Part shown: positions 7,575 to 14,802 of the stretch, piece after piece
Position numbering within the stretch: position 1 is the stretch's first letter
Layout: each line of letters starts with the position of its first letter
From: Desulfovibrio sp. OttesenSCG-928-G15
Lineage (GTDB): Bacteria > Desulfobacterota > Desulfovibrionia > Desulfovibrionales > Desulfovibrionaceae
Length of the DNA stretch: 17,613 nt
Direction of reading: 5' to 3'
Assembly: GCA_030266525.1 (NCBI GenBank)
Contig: JAJDIC010000043.1
Location: 1-17,613 of the forward strand
Program-made: the position numbers and the translations under genes
The notes under the pieces: generated by a model
Told to the model about the DNA's origin: nothing
The model's database searches: none
What the model saw: the letters and a program-made list of their open reading frames with translations, nothing else

Positions 7575-7660
7575 GGCTCGGCAAGTTTCTTATTGAGCGA
7601 AGAACGCTGAAAAAAAAATTTCAACGCTTCTTCCAGTACCAGGAGACAGCCCCCTGCGCC

Positions 7661-8749
7661 ATGCTTTGCCTCGGAATAGAAACTTCCTGTGACGACACCT
7701 CCCTCGCTCTGGTTGACGAGGGCAGACTGGTAGCTCAGGCAAGCTCCACCCAGGCCGATTTGCATGCGCTTTTTGGAGGGGTGGTGCCGGAAATCGCCTC
7801 GCGTGAGCATTTGCGGCTTATAGGTCCCTTGTGTGATGCGCTTTTGTGTAAAGCCGGGGTCAGGCCCGATGCTATAGACGTTGTTGCGGTTGCCCGAGGG
7901 CCAGGCCTTTTGGGCAGCTTGCTTGTCGGCGGGGCCTTTGCCAAATCCTTTGCGCTTGGGTGCGGCGCCCGGTTTATCGGTGTGAACCATCTGCATGCGC
8001 ATATGCTGGCAGCGGGCCTGGAACGAAAAATTATTTTCCCGGCGCTCGGGCTGCTGGTTTCCGGCGGGCATACCCATCTGTATTATATTGATAGCCCGCA
8101 CTCGTTTGCACTTTTGGGTAGAACGCTTGATGATGCGGCCGGGGAAGCCTTTGACAAGGCAGGCAAAATGCTCGGGCTGCCTTATCCGGCAGGCAGCCAT
8201 ATTGATACGCTTGCCCGAAACGGTGTGGCGGATAAAAAACTGTTTCCCCGCCCGTATCTGGACAACGACAACCTTGATTTCAGTTTCAGCGGCTTGAAAA
8301 CCGCCATGAGCCAATACCTTGCAGGTCATGAGGAATTACGTGCCGAATGGGATGTGCAAAGCGGGGCGCTGCATTTTGCCAATGATGCGCAGCGTTCAAC
8401 AATGGAAGCTCTGTGCGCTTCCTATTCCATGGCCATTGTAGACACGCTTGTTGCCAAAACACGCCGTGCTCTGGACAAAGCGCATGACAAGCCGGTTAAA
8501 AGCCTGCTTCTGGCAGGCGGGGTAGCGGCAAACAGTTCCTTGCGAGAGCGGATGCGGACACTGGCTGACGAGCGCAGAATTGCGTTTACCGCGCCCGCAA
8601 CAAATCTTTGCACTGATAACGGAGCCATGATAGCGTATCTTGGTTGGCTGCTTGCCGCCGATGGTTTTGGTCATGATCTTTCCATGGAAGCCATTCCCAG
8701 AGGGCGGGCAATTCCTGATGATATGCACAAGCTACCCGCATACGCTTGA
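7661..8749 (+). CDS. tsaD: tRNA N6-threonylcarbamoyladenosine transferase TsaD
   Basis: TsaD, with TsaB and TsaE, transfers threonylcarbamoyl from its AMP ester to A37 of ANN-reading tRNAs. The 362-residue protein starts with the family N-terminus [11 protein letters not shown]. It carries the metal-binding HLHAH (His110, His114), [50 protein letters not shown] and [13 protein letters not shown], all in the expected order. No other partners of the complex are in this window. The start is fixed by the family N-terminus: the nearest good Shine-Dalgarno (AGGAG, 7641-7645) is 15 bases away, longer than usual, and no alternative in-frame start lies closer. Its stop codon overlaps the trxA promoter -35 box. 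Confidence 0.96.
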   Translation: MLCLGIETSCDDTSLALVDEGRLVAQASSTQADLHALFGGVVPEIASREHLRLIGPLCDALLCKAGVRPDAIDVVAVARGPGLLGSLLVGGAFAKSFALGCGARFIGVNHLHAHMLAAGLERKIIFPALGLLVSGGHTHLYYIDSPHSFALLGRTLDDAAGEAFDKAGKMLGLPYPAGSHIDTLARNGVADKKLFPRPYLDNDNLDFSFSGLKTAMSQYLAGHEELRAEWDVQSGALHFANDAQRSTMEALCASYSMAIVDTLVAKTRRALDKAHDKPVKSLLLAGGVAANSSLRERMRTLADERRIAFTAPATNLCTDNGAMIAYLGWLLAADGFGHDLSMEAIPRGRAIPDDMHKLPAYA

Positions 8750-8774
8750 CACAGAAGCAGGCCCACACTATTTT
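8746..8774 (+). promoter_or_regulatory. Strong sigma70 promoter for trxA-trxB-bamD
   Basis: A perfect TTGACA (8746-8751), a 17-base spacer and TATTTT (8769-8774) make the best promoter in the window. The -35 box overlaps the tsaD stop codon. Transcription should begin near 8781, giving a leader of about 70 bases. Confidence 0.65.
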
Positions 8775-8852
8775 CAATGAAATTACACGAAGCACCAATC
8801 TGCTTTTCATACTGAAGGGCAGTTTGTTGATAACGAAGCAAGGAGTCTCATT

Positions 8853-9176
8853 ATGGCCACCAATGTCAGCGACAGCAGCTTTGAAAACGATGTGTTGCAA
8901 TCATCCACTCCTGTTCTGGTGGACTTCTGGGCCCCGTGGTGTGGCCCGTGCCGCGCCCTCGGACCTGTTATTGACGAGTTGAGCGCCGAATTTGAAGGCA
9001 AAGTCACTATCGTAAAAATGAACGTGGACGAAAACCCCTCCACGGCATCCAAGTACAGTATCCGCGCTATTCCAACCATGATTCTGTTCAAAAACGGTGA
9101 AGTTGTCGAACAAATCACCGGCGCGGTAGCCAAAGCGAACCTGAAGGATATACTGGAACAAAAGGCTCTTGCCTGA
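8853..9176 (+). CDS. trxA: Thioredoxin
   Basis: This is a 107-residue cytoplasmic thioredoxin that reduces protein disulfides. The active site WCGPC has its cysteines at 30 and 33, within FWAPWCGPCRALGP. The cis-proline region AIPTMILFKNGEVV and the C-terminal helix are intact, and the length is standard. AAGGAG lies eight bases before the ATG. Its last base is shared with the trxB start (TGATG), so reductase and substrate are made together. Confidence 0.97.
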   Translation: MATNVSDSSFENDVLQSSTPVLVDFWAPWCGPCRALGPVIDELSAEFEGKVTIVKMNVDENPSTASKYSIRAIPTMILFKNGEVVEQITGAVAKANLKDILEQKALA

Positions 9177-10102
9177 TGCCCCAGGTTGACGTTCTGGTTA
9201 TTGGAGCAGGCCCGGCCGGAGTTTCTGCCGCCATCTACCTTGCGCGTTTTGGCGTAAGCGTGGCTCTGGTTGAAAAACTCGCGCCGGGCGGCTTGCTTCT
9301 GCAAACCTTTGCCATAGAAAACTACCCGGGCTTTCCCAAAGGGGTCAAAGGGTATGAACTGGCGGATTTGCTTGCGGAACAGCTTGCCCCTTATTCCAAT
9401 ATTTCCCGCATAGTCGGGGAAGTTACGGAACTGTCGCTCACCGGTGAAACAAAAACCGCACGGGTTGATGACACAAACATTGAAGCGCGCGCCGTAATTG
9501 TTACTTCCGGCGTGCGTTACAGAAAAATGGGGCTGCCCCGTGAAGAGGAGTTTCTCGGCAAAGGCATTTCCCATTGCGCCCTTTGTGACGGAAACTTCTT
9601 TCGCGGGCAGCGTATTGCGGTTGTTGGCGGTGGAAATTCCGCTGTGGAAGAGGCCCTTCATCTGGCCAAAATTGTGGCCCACATGCACATTATCCACCGC
9701 AGAAGCGAGTTTCGGGCCGCTCCAATATACCTTGAGCGGCTCAAAGCCCTTTCCAATGTTACCTTGGAGCTGAATTCGGTAATAACCGGGCTGCATGGCT
9801 CCAAAATATTGGACGGGCTTACAATCAAGCGGGTGGACAGTGGCCGGGAAGACCATCTCGCCGTTGACGGTCTGTTTGTGTTCATTGGTTTTAACCCGGC
9901 AGCGGACTTTTTGCCGACCGGTCTTTCGCGTGATGCACACGGTTTTATTGAAACCGATACGGAAATGAGAACAAATATCCCGGGCGTTTTTGCCGCCGGG
10001 GACGTTCGATCAAAGCTTTGCCGACAGGTGGTTACCGCTGTGGGCGATGGCGCAACCGCGGCAAACTCCGCACATACCTATCTGGAACAGCTCCATGTCT
10101 AA
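9176..10102 (+). CDS. trxB: Thioredoxin reductase
   Basis: TrxB is an FAD enzyme that reduces thioredoxin with NADPH. The 308-residue protein has the FAD-binding [17 protein letters not shown] at 7-23 and the redox pair CALC (Cys134, Cys137). It also has the NADPH Rossmann motif [18 protein letters not shown], the HRRSEFRA segment whose arginines normally contact the 2'-phosphate, and the [12 protein letters not shown] motif. The active site reads CALC where the usual motif is CATC; both cysteines are kept. The start overlaps trxA by one base and the end overlaps bamD by eight, so translation is coupled through the operon. Identity is secure, cofactor preference (NADPH) inferred from HRR. Confidence 0.94.
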   Translation: MPQVDVLVIGAGPAGVSAAIYLARFGVSVALVEKLAPGGLLLQTFAIENYPGFPKGVKGYELADLLAEQLAPYSNISRIVGEVTELSLTGETKTARVDDTNIEARAVIVTSGVRYRKMGLPREEEFLGKGISHCALCDGNFFRGQRIAVVGGGNSAVEEALHLAKIVAHMHIIHRRSEFRAAPIYLERLKALSNVTLELNSVITGLHGSKILDGLTIKRVDSGREDHLAVDGLFVFIGFNPAADFLPTGLSRDAHGFIETDTEMRTNIPGVFAAGDVRSKLCRQVVTAVGDGATAANSAHTYLEQLHV

Positions 10103-10826
10103 TATTGTCCTGCGTGTCTTCGGTCTTGTGCTTTTGACCGGCATGTTTTCCGGTTGTGGCATTATTGACTATTTTTTCCTTCCGCCCCCGGAAGACACCG
10201 CCCAGGAACTGTTTGAAGCTGGCAACGACGCCATGCGGGAAAAGGACTTCCTTGCCGCCAGCGGCTATTACTCCAAGTTGAAGGATAACTTCCCCTTCAG
10301 CCCCTATGCCATTGAGGCCGAGCTTTCTCTTGCGGACTGCTACTATCTTGATGAAGAGTGGGGCATGGCAGTTGAAGCCTACAAGGAATTTGAAACCCTG
10401 CACCCGAGGCATCAGGCCATTCCCTACGTTTTGTATAATATCGGCATGTCCAATATGAAGGGGTATCCTTCCATTGACCGTCCGGCAAACCAGATTGAGG
10501 AAGCCTATTCGTATTTTCAGCGCCTGAGAGAAAGCTACCCCGGCTCGGAATATGCCAACGCTGCGGTTGAGCGCATGGCCGAATGCCGTAAACTTCTTGC
10601 TGAACATGAACTTTTTTATGCGGACTTTTATTTCCGCATGGGCAGATATACTTCCGCCTTGGCACGCTACAAGAACATACTCGAAAACTTCAGCGATGTG
10701 CCGGACGTGTATTCCCATGCCCAACTGAAATCCAAGGCCGCTTTTGTCAAGAGTAGCGAAAAGGTATCCGAAGAGACCCGAGAGAACAGGGAAGGGTCAT
10801 GGAAAGACTGGTTCAAATGGCTCTAG
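10095..10826 (+). CDS. bamD: Outer-membrane assembly lipoprotein BamD
   Basis: BamD is the essential lipoprotein partner of BamA in inserting beta-barrel proteins into the outer membrane. From the ATG at 10095 the protein has 243 residues. The signal peptide (about 1-20) ends in a lipobox with the lipidated cysteine at 21 (FSGC). It is followed by TPR helices: [55 protein letters not shown], the [17 protein letters not shown] unit and [18 protein letters not shown]. These are typical of YfiO/BamD. A longer open frame from 9990 overlaps trxB and would bury the signal peptide, so I reject it. GGAA is eight bases upstream. The stop codon's last base is also the first base of a foldback repeat. 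Confidence 0.92.
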   Translation: MSNIVLRVFGLVLLTGMFSGCGIIDYFFLPPPEDTAQELFEAGNDAMREKDFLAASGYYSKLKDNFPFSPYAIEAELSLADCYYLDEEWGMAVEAYKEFETLHPRHQAIPYVLYNIGMSNMKGYPSIDRPANQIEEAYSYFQRLRESYPGSEYANAAVERMAECRKLLAEHELFYADFYFRMGRYTSALARYKNILENFSDVPDVYSHAQLKSKAAFVKSSEKVSEETRENREGSWKDWFKWL

Positions 10827-10954
10827 AGAAAGGCTGATTTTTTCCGTCTGGACTGCGTTGCTGCGGCCTTTTTAAAGAGGGGCAGGACCGAAGAGTCCAG
10901 CCCCTCTTTAAAAAGGCCGCGCGCCTTGCCAGACGAAAAAACTCAGCCTTTCTC
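10826..10954. repeat. Full copy A of a 129-base foldback repeat
   Basis: The outer arms (10826-10851 and 10929-10954) pair at 24 of 26 positions. The inner arms (10863-10883 and 10900-10920) pair perfectly over 21 bases around a 16-base loop with a GGAC/GTCC mini-stem. The element begins on the last base of the bamD stop codon. CGGCGTTTA follows the right end, resembling the outer end of copies C and D. The AAAGAGGGGC...GCCCCTCTTT core could also work as a two-way terminator. The 408-base gap 10827-11234 holds this copy, copy B, a promoter candidate and a hairpin, but no gene I can support. Confidence 0.9.
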
Positions 10955-11009
10955 CGGCGTTTAGCTGTGACAGGAAAAGAGTGAGAGAAAAGTGTTTGCT
11001 TCGCTCCAC

Positions 11010-11104
11010 TTTATAAAAAGAGGGCAGGACCGAAGAGTCCAGCCCCTCTTTAAAAAGGCCGCGCGCCTTGCCAGACGGAAAAACTCAGCCTTTCTCCGGC
11101 GTTT
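11010..11104. repeat. Partial copy B of the foldback repeat
   Basis: Bases 11024-11104 match 10882-10962 of copy A at 80 of 81 positions by eye, in the same orientation 142 bases downstream. The left outer arm and most of the left inner arm are missing or replaced by unrelated sequence (10964-11010). Confidence 0.85.
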
Positions 11105-11130
11105 GAAAGAGTCGTTTGAAAGAGTATAGA
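11103..11130 (+). promoter_or_regulatory. Promoter candidate for rlmD
   Basis: TTGAAA (11103-11108), 16 bases, TATAGA (11125-11130). The -35 box uses the last bases of repeat copy B. The leader would include the hairpin at 11173-11198. Confidence 0.4.
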
Positions 11131-11172
11131 TATTTCGCTTTTCGACTTCCTCCTTCTCAGTATCTTTTATTG

Positions 11173-11198
11173 GAAAGGCCGACAAATGTCGGCCTTTC
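11173..11198. terminator. Perfect hairpin before rlmD, terminator or leader element
   Basis: GAAAGGCCGACA and TGTCGGCCTTTC pair over 12 bases with almost no loop (effective loop AAAT). The A/T flanks of the stem give it the look of a two-way terminator, but only TTTC follows. It lies between the promoter candidate and the rlmD Shine-Dalgarno, so it could also attenuate rlmD. Confidence 0.45.
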
Positions 11199-11234
11199 AG
11201 CGCATCTTGCCTCGACACATACAAGGATATTCAC

Positions 11235-12689
11235 ATGCCGCTTGAATCTGGAACGGAACTTCATGACCTGACAATAACCGACCTTACCGTTCAAGGGCAA
11301 AGCATTGCCCGGCATGATGGACGGGTACTTTTTCTGGACCAGGGGCTTCCGGGTGAAGTGGTTGACGCACGCGTTATCGACATTCGCAAGAAAACGGTTT
11401 TTTGCGAAGTTACGCACATCACGCAGTATTCTCCGAACCGGGTAAGCCCTTGGTGTCCGCATTTTGGCGACTGCGGGGCCTGCATGTGGCAGCACTGTAC
11501 GCTGAAAGCCCAGCGGGAGTGGAAACACCGGCATGTTACACAGACTCTTGCCCGTATAGGCAAGGTTACAGACATTGTAGTGCACCCGGTTGCTGCATCA
11601 CCGCTTTCGCGTGCATACCGGAACAAGATGGCCTTTGCCTTTGGCGCTTCCTCTGACGAAGAGGGTTGCGCCATCGGGTTACGCCTGCACCGGGGGCATG
11701 CTCTGGTTGAGGTTACGCAATGCGGCATCATTCCCGAAGCCGCCAACCAGGTTGTCGGGTTTGTTCGCAACTGGCTCAATGCAGACGATGGGGATAGTGA
11801 GACAGCCTCCCCAGCGGCTGGCTCCGGCAGTCTTGCCGGGTATTTGCGCTTTCTTGTGGTACGGGTTCCTGACTACGCGCCCGAGGGCAAACGCGCCGTG
11901 CATGTTGAATGTATTACTGGAACAAACCACCGCGCCCTTTTTGGTAAAACGCAAGACGATGCTGCTGCGGGCGGGCGGAAGGGCGGGACTACAAACCGCG
12001 ACAAGGTGATGGAACTGGCTAATCTGCTTTGTTCCAAGCACAAACTGGCAGATGGCTTTGTGCATTCGGAACGAAAGAGCACAGCCGACGTAGCCCAGGG
12101 AGAGCGGGTTATTGCGACTTTCGAAAAGCCTTTTGCCAAAGAGGCCTTTGACGGTTGCGTGCTTAGCTGTGTTCCGCACGACGCGTTCCTGCAAACCAAC
12201 ACTTCGGTTGCAACGTTGCTGTACAGGCGTGTGGCTGAAGAAGCAGGCCTTGGCGGCACAGAAGTATTGTGGGATTTGTATTGCGGCGTCGGCAGCATTG
12301 CCCTGTATCTGGCAGGGCAGACAAAAGAGGCGCACGGCTTTGAAGTCAATCCGAATGCAGTGAAGGCCGCGCGTAAAAATGCCGCCGCCCTAGGCATGTC
12401 CAACTGCCATTTTCACACGGGCGCTTTGGGTAAAACCAGCCTTTCCGGCATAGCTGCCCCGGATTGCATTGTGCTGGACCCGCCAAGAGCCGGGCTTGAT
12501 GAAGGCGTGGCAGAGATGCTGCTTTCGCTGCCAGCGCGAAAGCTCCTGTATGTTTCCTGTGACGCGGCAACACTTGCCAGAGACTGCACACGGCTGGCTT
12601 CACGCTGGACGCCCACGGCCTGTTATCCTTTTGATATGTTTCCAAACACTCCGCATGTGGAAACACTGACGGTATTCACCCCGCGCTAA
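11235..12689 (+). CDS. rlmD: 23S rRNA (uracil-C5)-methyltransferase RlmD-like
   Basis: This 484-residue enzyme should add a methyl group to C5 of a uridine in 23S rRNA, U1939 in E. coli numbering, using SAM. The N-terminal TRAM domain (about 7-65) precedes an iron-sulfur site with Cys74, Cys80 and Cys83 (CPHFGDCGAC). Cys163 (TQCGIIPEA) is a good candidate for the fourth ligand. The SAM site is DLYCGVGSIALYLAG from Asp347, followed by VLDPPRAGLD. The nucleophile is Cys442 in YVSCDAATLARD. It is longer than the E. coli enzyme by about 50 residues, partly from loops near 185-200 and 240-255. AGGA lies before the ATG. TrmA and RlmC paralogues are possible, but the TRAM domain and Fe-S cysteines favour RlmD. 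Confidence 0.88.
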   Translation: MPLESGTELHDLTITDLTVQGQSIARHDGRVLFLDQGLPGEVVDARVIDIRKKTVFCEVTHITQYSPNRVSPWCPHFGDCGACMWQHCTLKAQREWKHRHVTQTLARIGKVTDIVVHPVAASPLSRAYRNKMAFAFGASSDEEGCAIGLRLHRGHALVEVTQCGIIPEAANQVVGFVRNWLNADDGDSETASPAAGSGSLAGYLRFLVVRVPDYAPEGKRAVHVECITGTNHRALFGKTQDDAAAGGRKGGTTNRDKVMELANLLCSKHKLADGFVHSERKSTADVAQGERVIATFEKPFAKEAFDGCVLSCVPHDAFLQTNTSVATLLYRRVAEEAGLGGTEVLWDLYCGVGSIALYLAGQTKEAHGFEVNPNAVKAARKNAAALGMSNCHFHTGALGKTSLSGIAAPDCIVLDPPRAGLDEGVAEMLLSLPARKLLYVSCDAATLARDCTRLASRWTPTACYPFDMFPNTPHVETLTVFTPR

Positions 12690-12732
12690 AAAATTTTGAA
12701 TTCTGCTATTCGCAAAAACAAGGAGAATGTCG

Positions 12733-13146
12733 ATGCAGCCGGAACTGGACAGTTTTTTGGATGAATGGACCACAGATACCAACGATGTGAAGCCTACGTT
12801 TAATGCCATCTATGCCTTTCTTGGCGGGCTTGATAACGTATCCCTTGATTTTGTGGCCAGACCCGGTGTGAGCTATTCCTTGCGGGCCAAGCACGCAGAA
12901 CAGAAAAATCGCACACTATTCGTTCTGGTGGACATCATCGATGATGATCCGCAAGCTCGTTGGCTCTCTGTCTGTTTTTATGATGATCTTGTAATGGACC
13001 CGCAAGAAAAGGGCGATGTAGTACCCGCAGGCCTGATGGGAGAAGACGCACGCTGCTTTGATCTCGATGAAGGCAGCTTTGAAATGCAATCCTACCTTCT
13101 CGATCGACTCCGCGAAGCTGCCGCCATGGCACCGGAGAAAAGGTAA
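12733..13146 (+). CDS. Unrecognised acidic 137-residue protein
   Basis: I do not recognise this protein. It is soluble and acidic, with no signal peptide or membrane segment. Its central part alternates strands and acidic turns (KNRTLFVLVDIIDDDPQARW, then WLSVCFYDDLVMDP). A C-terminal helix follows (about 112-130), where SFEMQSYLLDRLREAA is the clearest stretch. The predicted mix looks like a small alpha/beta domain. Two starts are possible: the ATG at 12727 is only one base after AGGAG, while the ATG at 12733 has seven-base spacing, so I choose the latter. It follows rlmD by 43 bases and may share its transcript. The stop codon TAA lies inside the first bases of repeat copy C. Confidence 0.8.
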   Translation: MQPELDSFLDEWTTDTNDVKPTFNAIYAFLGGLDNVSLDFVARPGVSYSLRAKHAEQKNRTLFVLVDIIDDDPQARWLSVCFYDDLVMDPQEKGDVVPAGLMGEDARCFDLDEGSFEMQSYLLDRLREAAAMAPEKR

Positions 13147-13227
13147 ACGCCGAGTTTTTCCGTCTGGCAAGGCGCAAGCCGTTTAAAGCAGGGGCTGGAC
13201 TTCTTGGTCCGCCCTCTCTTTAAAACG
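13142..13227. repeat. Partial copy C of the foldback repeat
   Basis: The first 43 bases are identical to the start of copy D (GGTAAACGCC... through AAGCCGTTT), and the inner stem follows with small differences. The right outer arm is absent and is replaced by unrelated sequence with the large hairpin at 13259-13321. The stop codon of the preceding gene (13144-13146) lies inside the left end. Confidence 0.88.
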
Positions 13228-13258
13228 AAAGGAAGCAAAGCAATTCCTTCTTCTCTAA

Positions 13259-13321
13259 CCTGCATATTGCATGAGCAAGCTCAAAACAAAAGGTTTTGAG
13301 CTTGCTCATGCAATATGCAGG
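13259..13321. repeat. Perfect hairpin with 29-base arms
   Basis: Bases 13259-13287 and 13293-13321 are exact reverse complements around the five-base loop AAAAG. Two further pairs form outside one mismatch (13256-13324). A second, smaller hairpin (ACTCCCG/CGGGAGT, 13325-13345) follows directly. No T run adjoins, so it is not an ordinary terminator. No coding frame fits. Confidence 0.9.
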
Positions 13322-13347
13322 CTAACTCCCGATATAACCGGGAGTCG

Positions 13348-13475
13348 GGTAAACGCCGAGTTTTTCCGTCTGGCAAGGCGCAAGCCGTTTTAAAGAGGGG
13401 GCTGGACTTCTTGGTCCTGCCCCCTCTTTAAAACGGCGCCGCAACGCGGCCAGACGGAAAAAATCGGCGTTTACC
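13348..13475. repeat. Full copy D of the 128-base foldback repeat
   Basis: The outer arms GGTAAACGCC... and ...GGCGTTTACC (28 bases each) pair at all but one or two positions. The inner 19-base arms from GCCGTTTTAAAG pair perfectly around a 16-base loop with a GGAC/GTCC mini-stem. The loop is the reverse complement of that in copies A and B apart from minor changes, so C and D are in the opposite orientation. It lies between the convergent ends of the 137-residue gene and uppP, and its last base is the third base of the uppP stop codon. It probably terminates transcription from both sides. Confidence 0.92.
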
Positions 13476-14290
13476 TATAAGGCCCAGAACCAGAAAACTA
13501 GAGGCGCTATTATCAGACGATACCAGGCGAAAGGCCGGAAGGATATGCGGCTGACCAGGCCGATCAGCACCTTGATTGCAATCAGGGCAGAAACAAAGGC
13601 CATGAAGGTGCCAAGGGTGAAGAAGGGCAGATCCGCGCTGGAAAGCTTGTCCATGTCGGACAAGAGGGAAAAGCCAGTGGCAGCCACCATGATCGGCACT
13701 GCTGCAATGAAGGAATATTCTGCGGCAACAGGCCTGCTGGCACCAAGAAGAAGCCCGCCCATAATGGTGGACGTGGACCTTGAAAAACCGGGCCACAGGG
13801 AGAGGCATTGAAAACAGCCTATCCCGAAAGCCATGCGCGGTGAAACCTGGTCAAGCGAGACAAGCTGCTCGCTTTGATTCTTTTTGGAGCTTAGCATTTC
13901 GGCGTAAAGAATGAATAACGCGCCAACTGCCAGGGCAATGGATACGCTTACCGGATTAAAAAGGTGGGTTTTGATAAAAGAATGCAGCAACAGGCCGACA
14001 GTGCAGGCCGGAAGGCAGGTAAGGAACAGCAGATACAGGCCCCATAATCCGGAAAATTTACCTTTTTCCACGCCACCCCTGGGAATAAGCCCTATGAAGC
14101 GCCGCCAATACAGCGCGACAACAGCCAGAATGGACCCAAACTGAATGGCTATTTCAAAGGTTTTAATGCGTTCACTGTCCAGGTGAAGCAGGGCGCTGGT
14201 AATGATCAGATGCCCGGAGGAAGAAACCGGCAAAAACTCGGTAAGCCCTTGAACAAGGCCCAAAATAGTGGCTGCAATATATTCTGACAT
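13475..14290 (-). CDS. uppP: Undecaprenyl-diphosphate phosphatase
   Basis: UppP (BacA) removes a phosphate from undecaprenyl pyrophosphate, recycling the lipid carrier for peptidoglycan and O-antigen. Its loss or gain affects bacitracin sensitivity in known species. From the ATG at 14290 the protein has 271 residues, standard for the family. The two signature motifs are intact: EFLPVSSSGHL (18-28, with Glu18 and His27) and PGFSRSTSTIMGG (from 167, with Arg171). Several hydrophobic membrane segments surround them. The frame is open to 14491, but those 67 residues are unlike the family and a promoter candidate lies within that stretch. No good Shine-Dalgarno sequence precedes the chosen ATG. 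The stop overlaps foldback copy D by one base. Confidence 0.95.
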   Translation of the reverse strand: MSEYIAATILGLVQGLTEFLPVSSSGHLIITSALLHLDSERIKTFEIAIQFGSILAVVALYWRRFIGLIPRGGVEKGKFSGLWGLYLLFLTCLPACTVGLLLHSFIKTHLFNPVSVSIALAVGALFILYAEMLSSKKNQSEQLVSLDQVSPRMAFGIGCFQCLSLWPGFSRSTSTIMGGLLLGASRPVAAEYSFIAAVPIMVAATGFSLLSDMDKLSSADLPFFTLGTFMAFVSALIAIKVLIGLVSRISFRPFAWYRLIIAPLVFWFWAL

Positions 14291-14332
14291 GGTAAAAAGG
14301 GCTGGGGTGGAAGAAAAAAAGCTGCGGAAGGT

Positions 14333-14361
14333 CAAATACCTCATGCGTGTTCCGGTTGCAA
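14333..14361 (-). promoter_or_regulatory. Promoter candidate for uppP
   Basis: On the minus strand TTGCAA (14361-14356), 17 bases and TATTTG (14338-14333). The transcript would start near 14326, downstream of longer in-frame starts and consistent with translation from 14290. Confidence 0.4.
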
Positions 14362-14484
14362 GCCCTTTATGCTTCGGATAGTATGCGGCAAATATAACGC
14401 CTCTTCGCCCCCGTTTTTTTTTGTGTTTGCAGCGCACGTCCATTACATATTGCCGGGGAAAGAGCAGCACATGGGAGGTCTTTG

Positions 14485-14691
14485 ATGGCAACCATCATGC
14501 CCCAGTCTGAACTGGTACGCCGAGCCTTTGCCTATGTAGCGCAAACAAGGGAAGAAGCGCCTTCCAAATCACTTTCTGCAATCATTGACGATGCGTCCAT
14601 GCGTTTTAACCTTTCCCCCCTTGATTCTGAAGCCTTGCAACGGCTTTTCCAAAACGATTCCGGGGAACAAGCCAGGCGGCCGGGCGCATAA
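14485..14691 (+). CDS. Small unrecognised protein (68 residues)
   Basis: I do not recognise this protein. It is helical and mixed in charge (MATIMPQSELVRRAFAYVAQ, then SLSAIIDDASMRFNLSPLDS), with no membrane segment, cysteine motif or signal peptide. The C-terminus is polar. GGGAGG at 14473-14478 is six bases before the ATG, a strong translation signal that argues the gene is real. A TTG in frame three bases earlier is less likely. It is divergent from uppP and lies upstream of lptF with about 110 bases between. A family-wide comparison would be needed to say more. Confidence 0.65.
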   Translation: MATIMPQSELVRRAFAYVAQTREEAPSKSLSAIIDDASMRFNLSPLDSEALQRLFQNDSGEQARRPGA

Positions 14692-14700
14692 AAGGCTCTG

Positions 14701-14729
14701 TTGACTGGTGAAATGCCCTTTTCCATGGT
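14701..14729 (+). promoter_or_regulatory. Weak promoter candidate for lptF-lptG
   Basis: TTGACT (14701-14706), 17 bases, CATGGT (14724-14729). The -35 box is good but the -10 matches only three of six positions. Confidence 0.25.
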
Positions 14730-14802
14730 GCCTTGTTCCGTATTGTTACCCGATTAACTGCCCACGAAGGTCTTTTTTCTGAAACTGCCCGTACCTTCCC
14801 TT

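Noticed and set aside
7597..7637. A-rich imperfect inverted repeat between fbp and tsaD as a terminator
   Set aside because: The stem has a bulge and a mismatch and the loop is a run of A; no T run follows on the plus strand.
9990..10094. Longer BamD frame overlapping trxB
   Set aside because: It would place the lipoprotein signal peptide internally.
10961..11224. Leftward 87-codon frame across repeat copy B
   Set aside because: It reads through the repeat and intergenic sequence, with low-complexity charged content and no recognisable domain.
13142..13475. CRISPR array
   Set aside because: Repeats are long palindromes in two copies with no regular spacers and no cas genes nearby.
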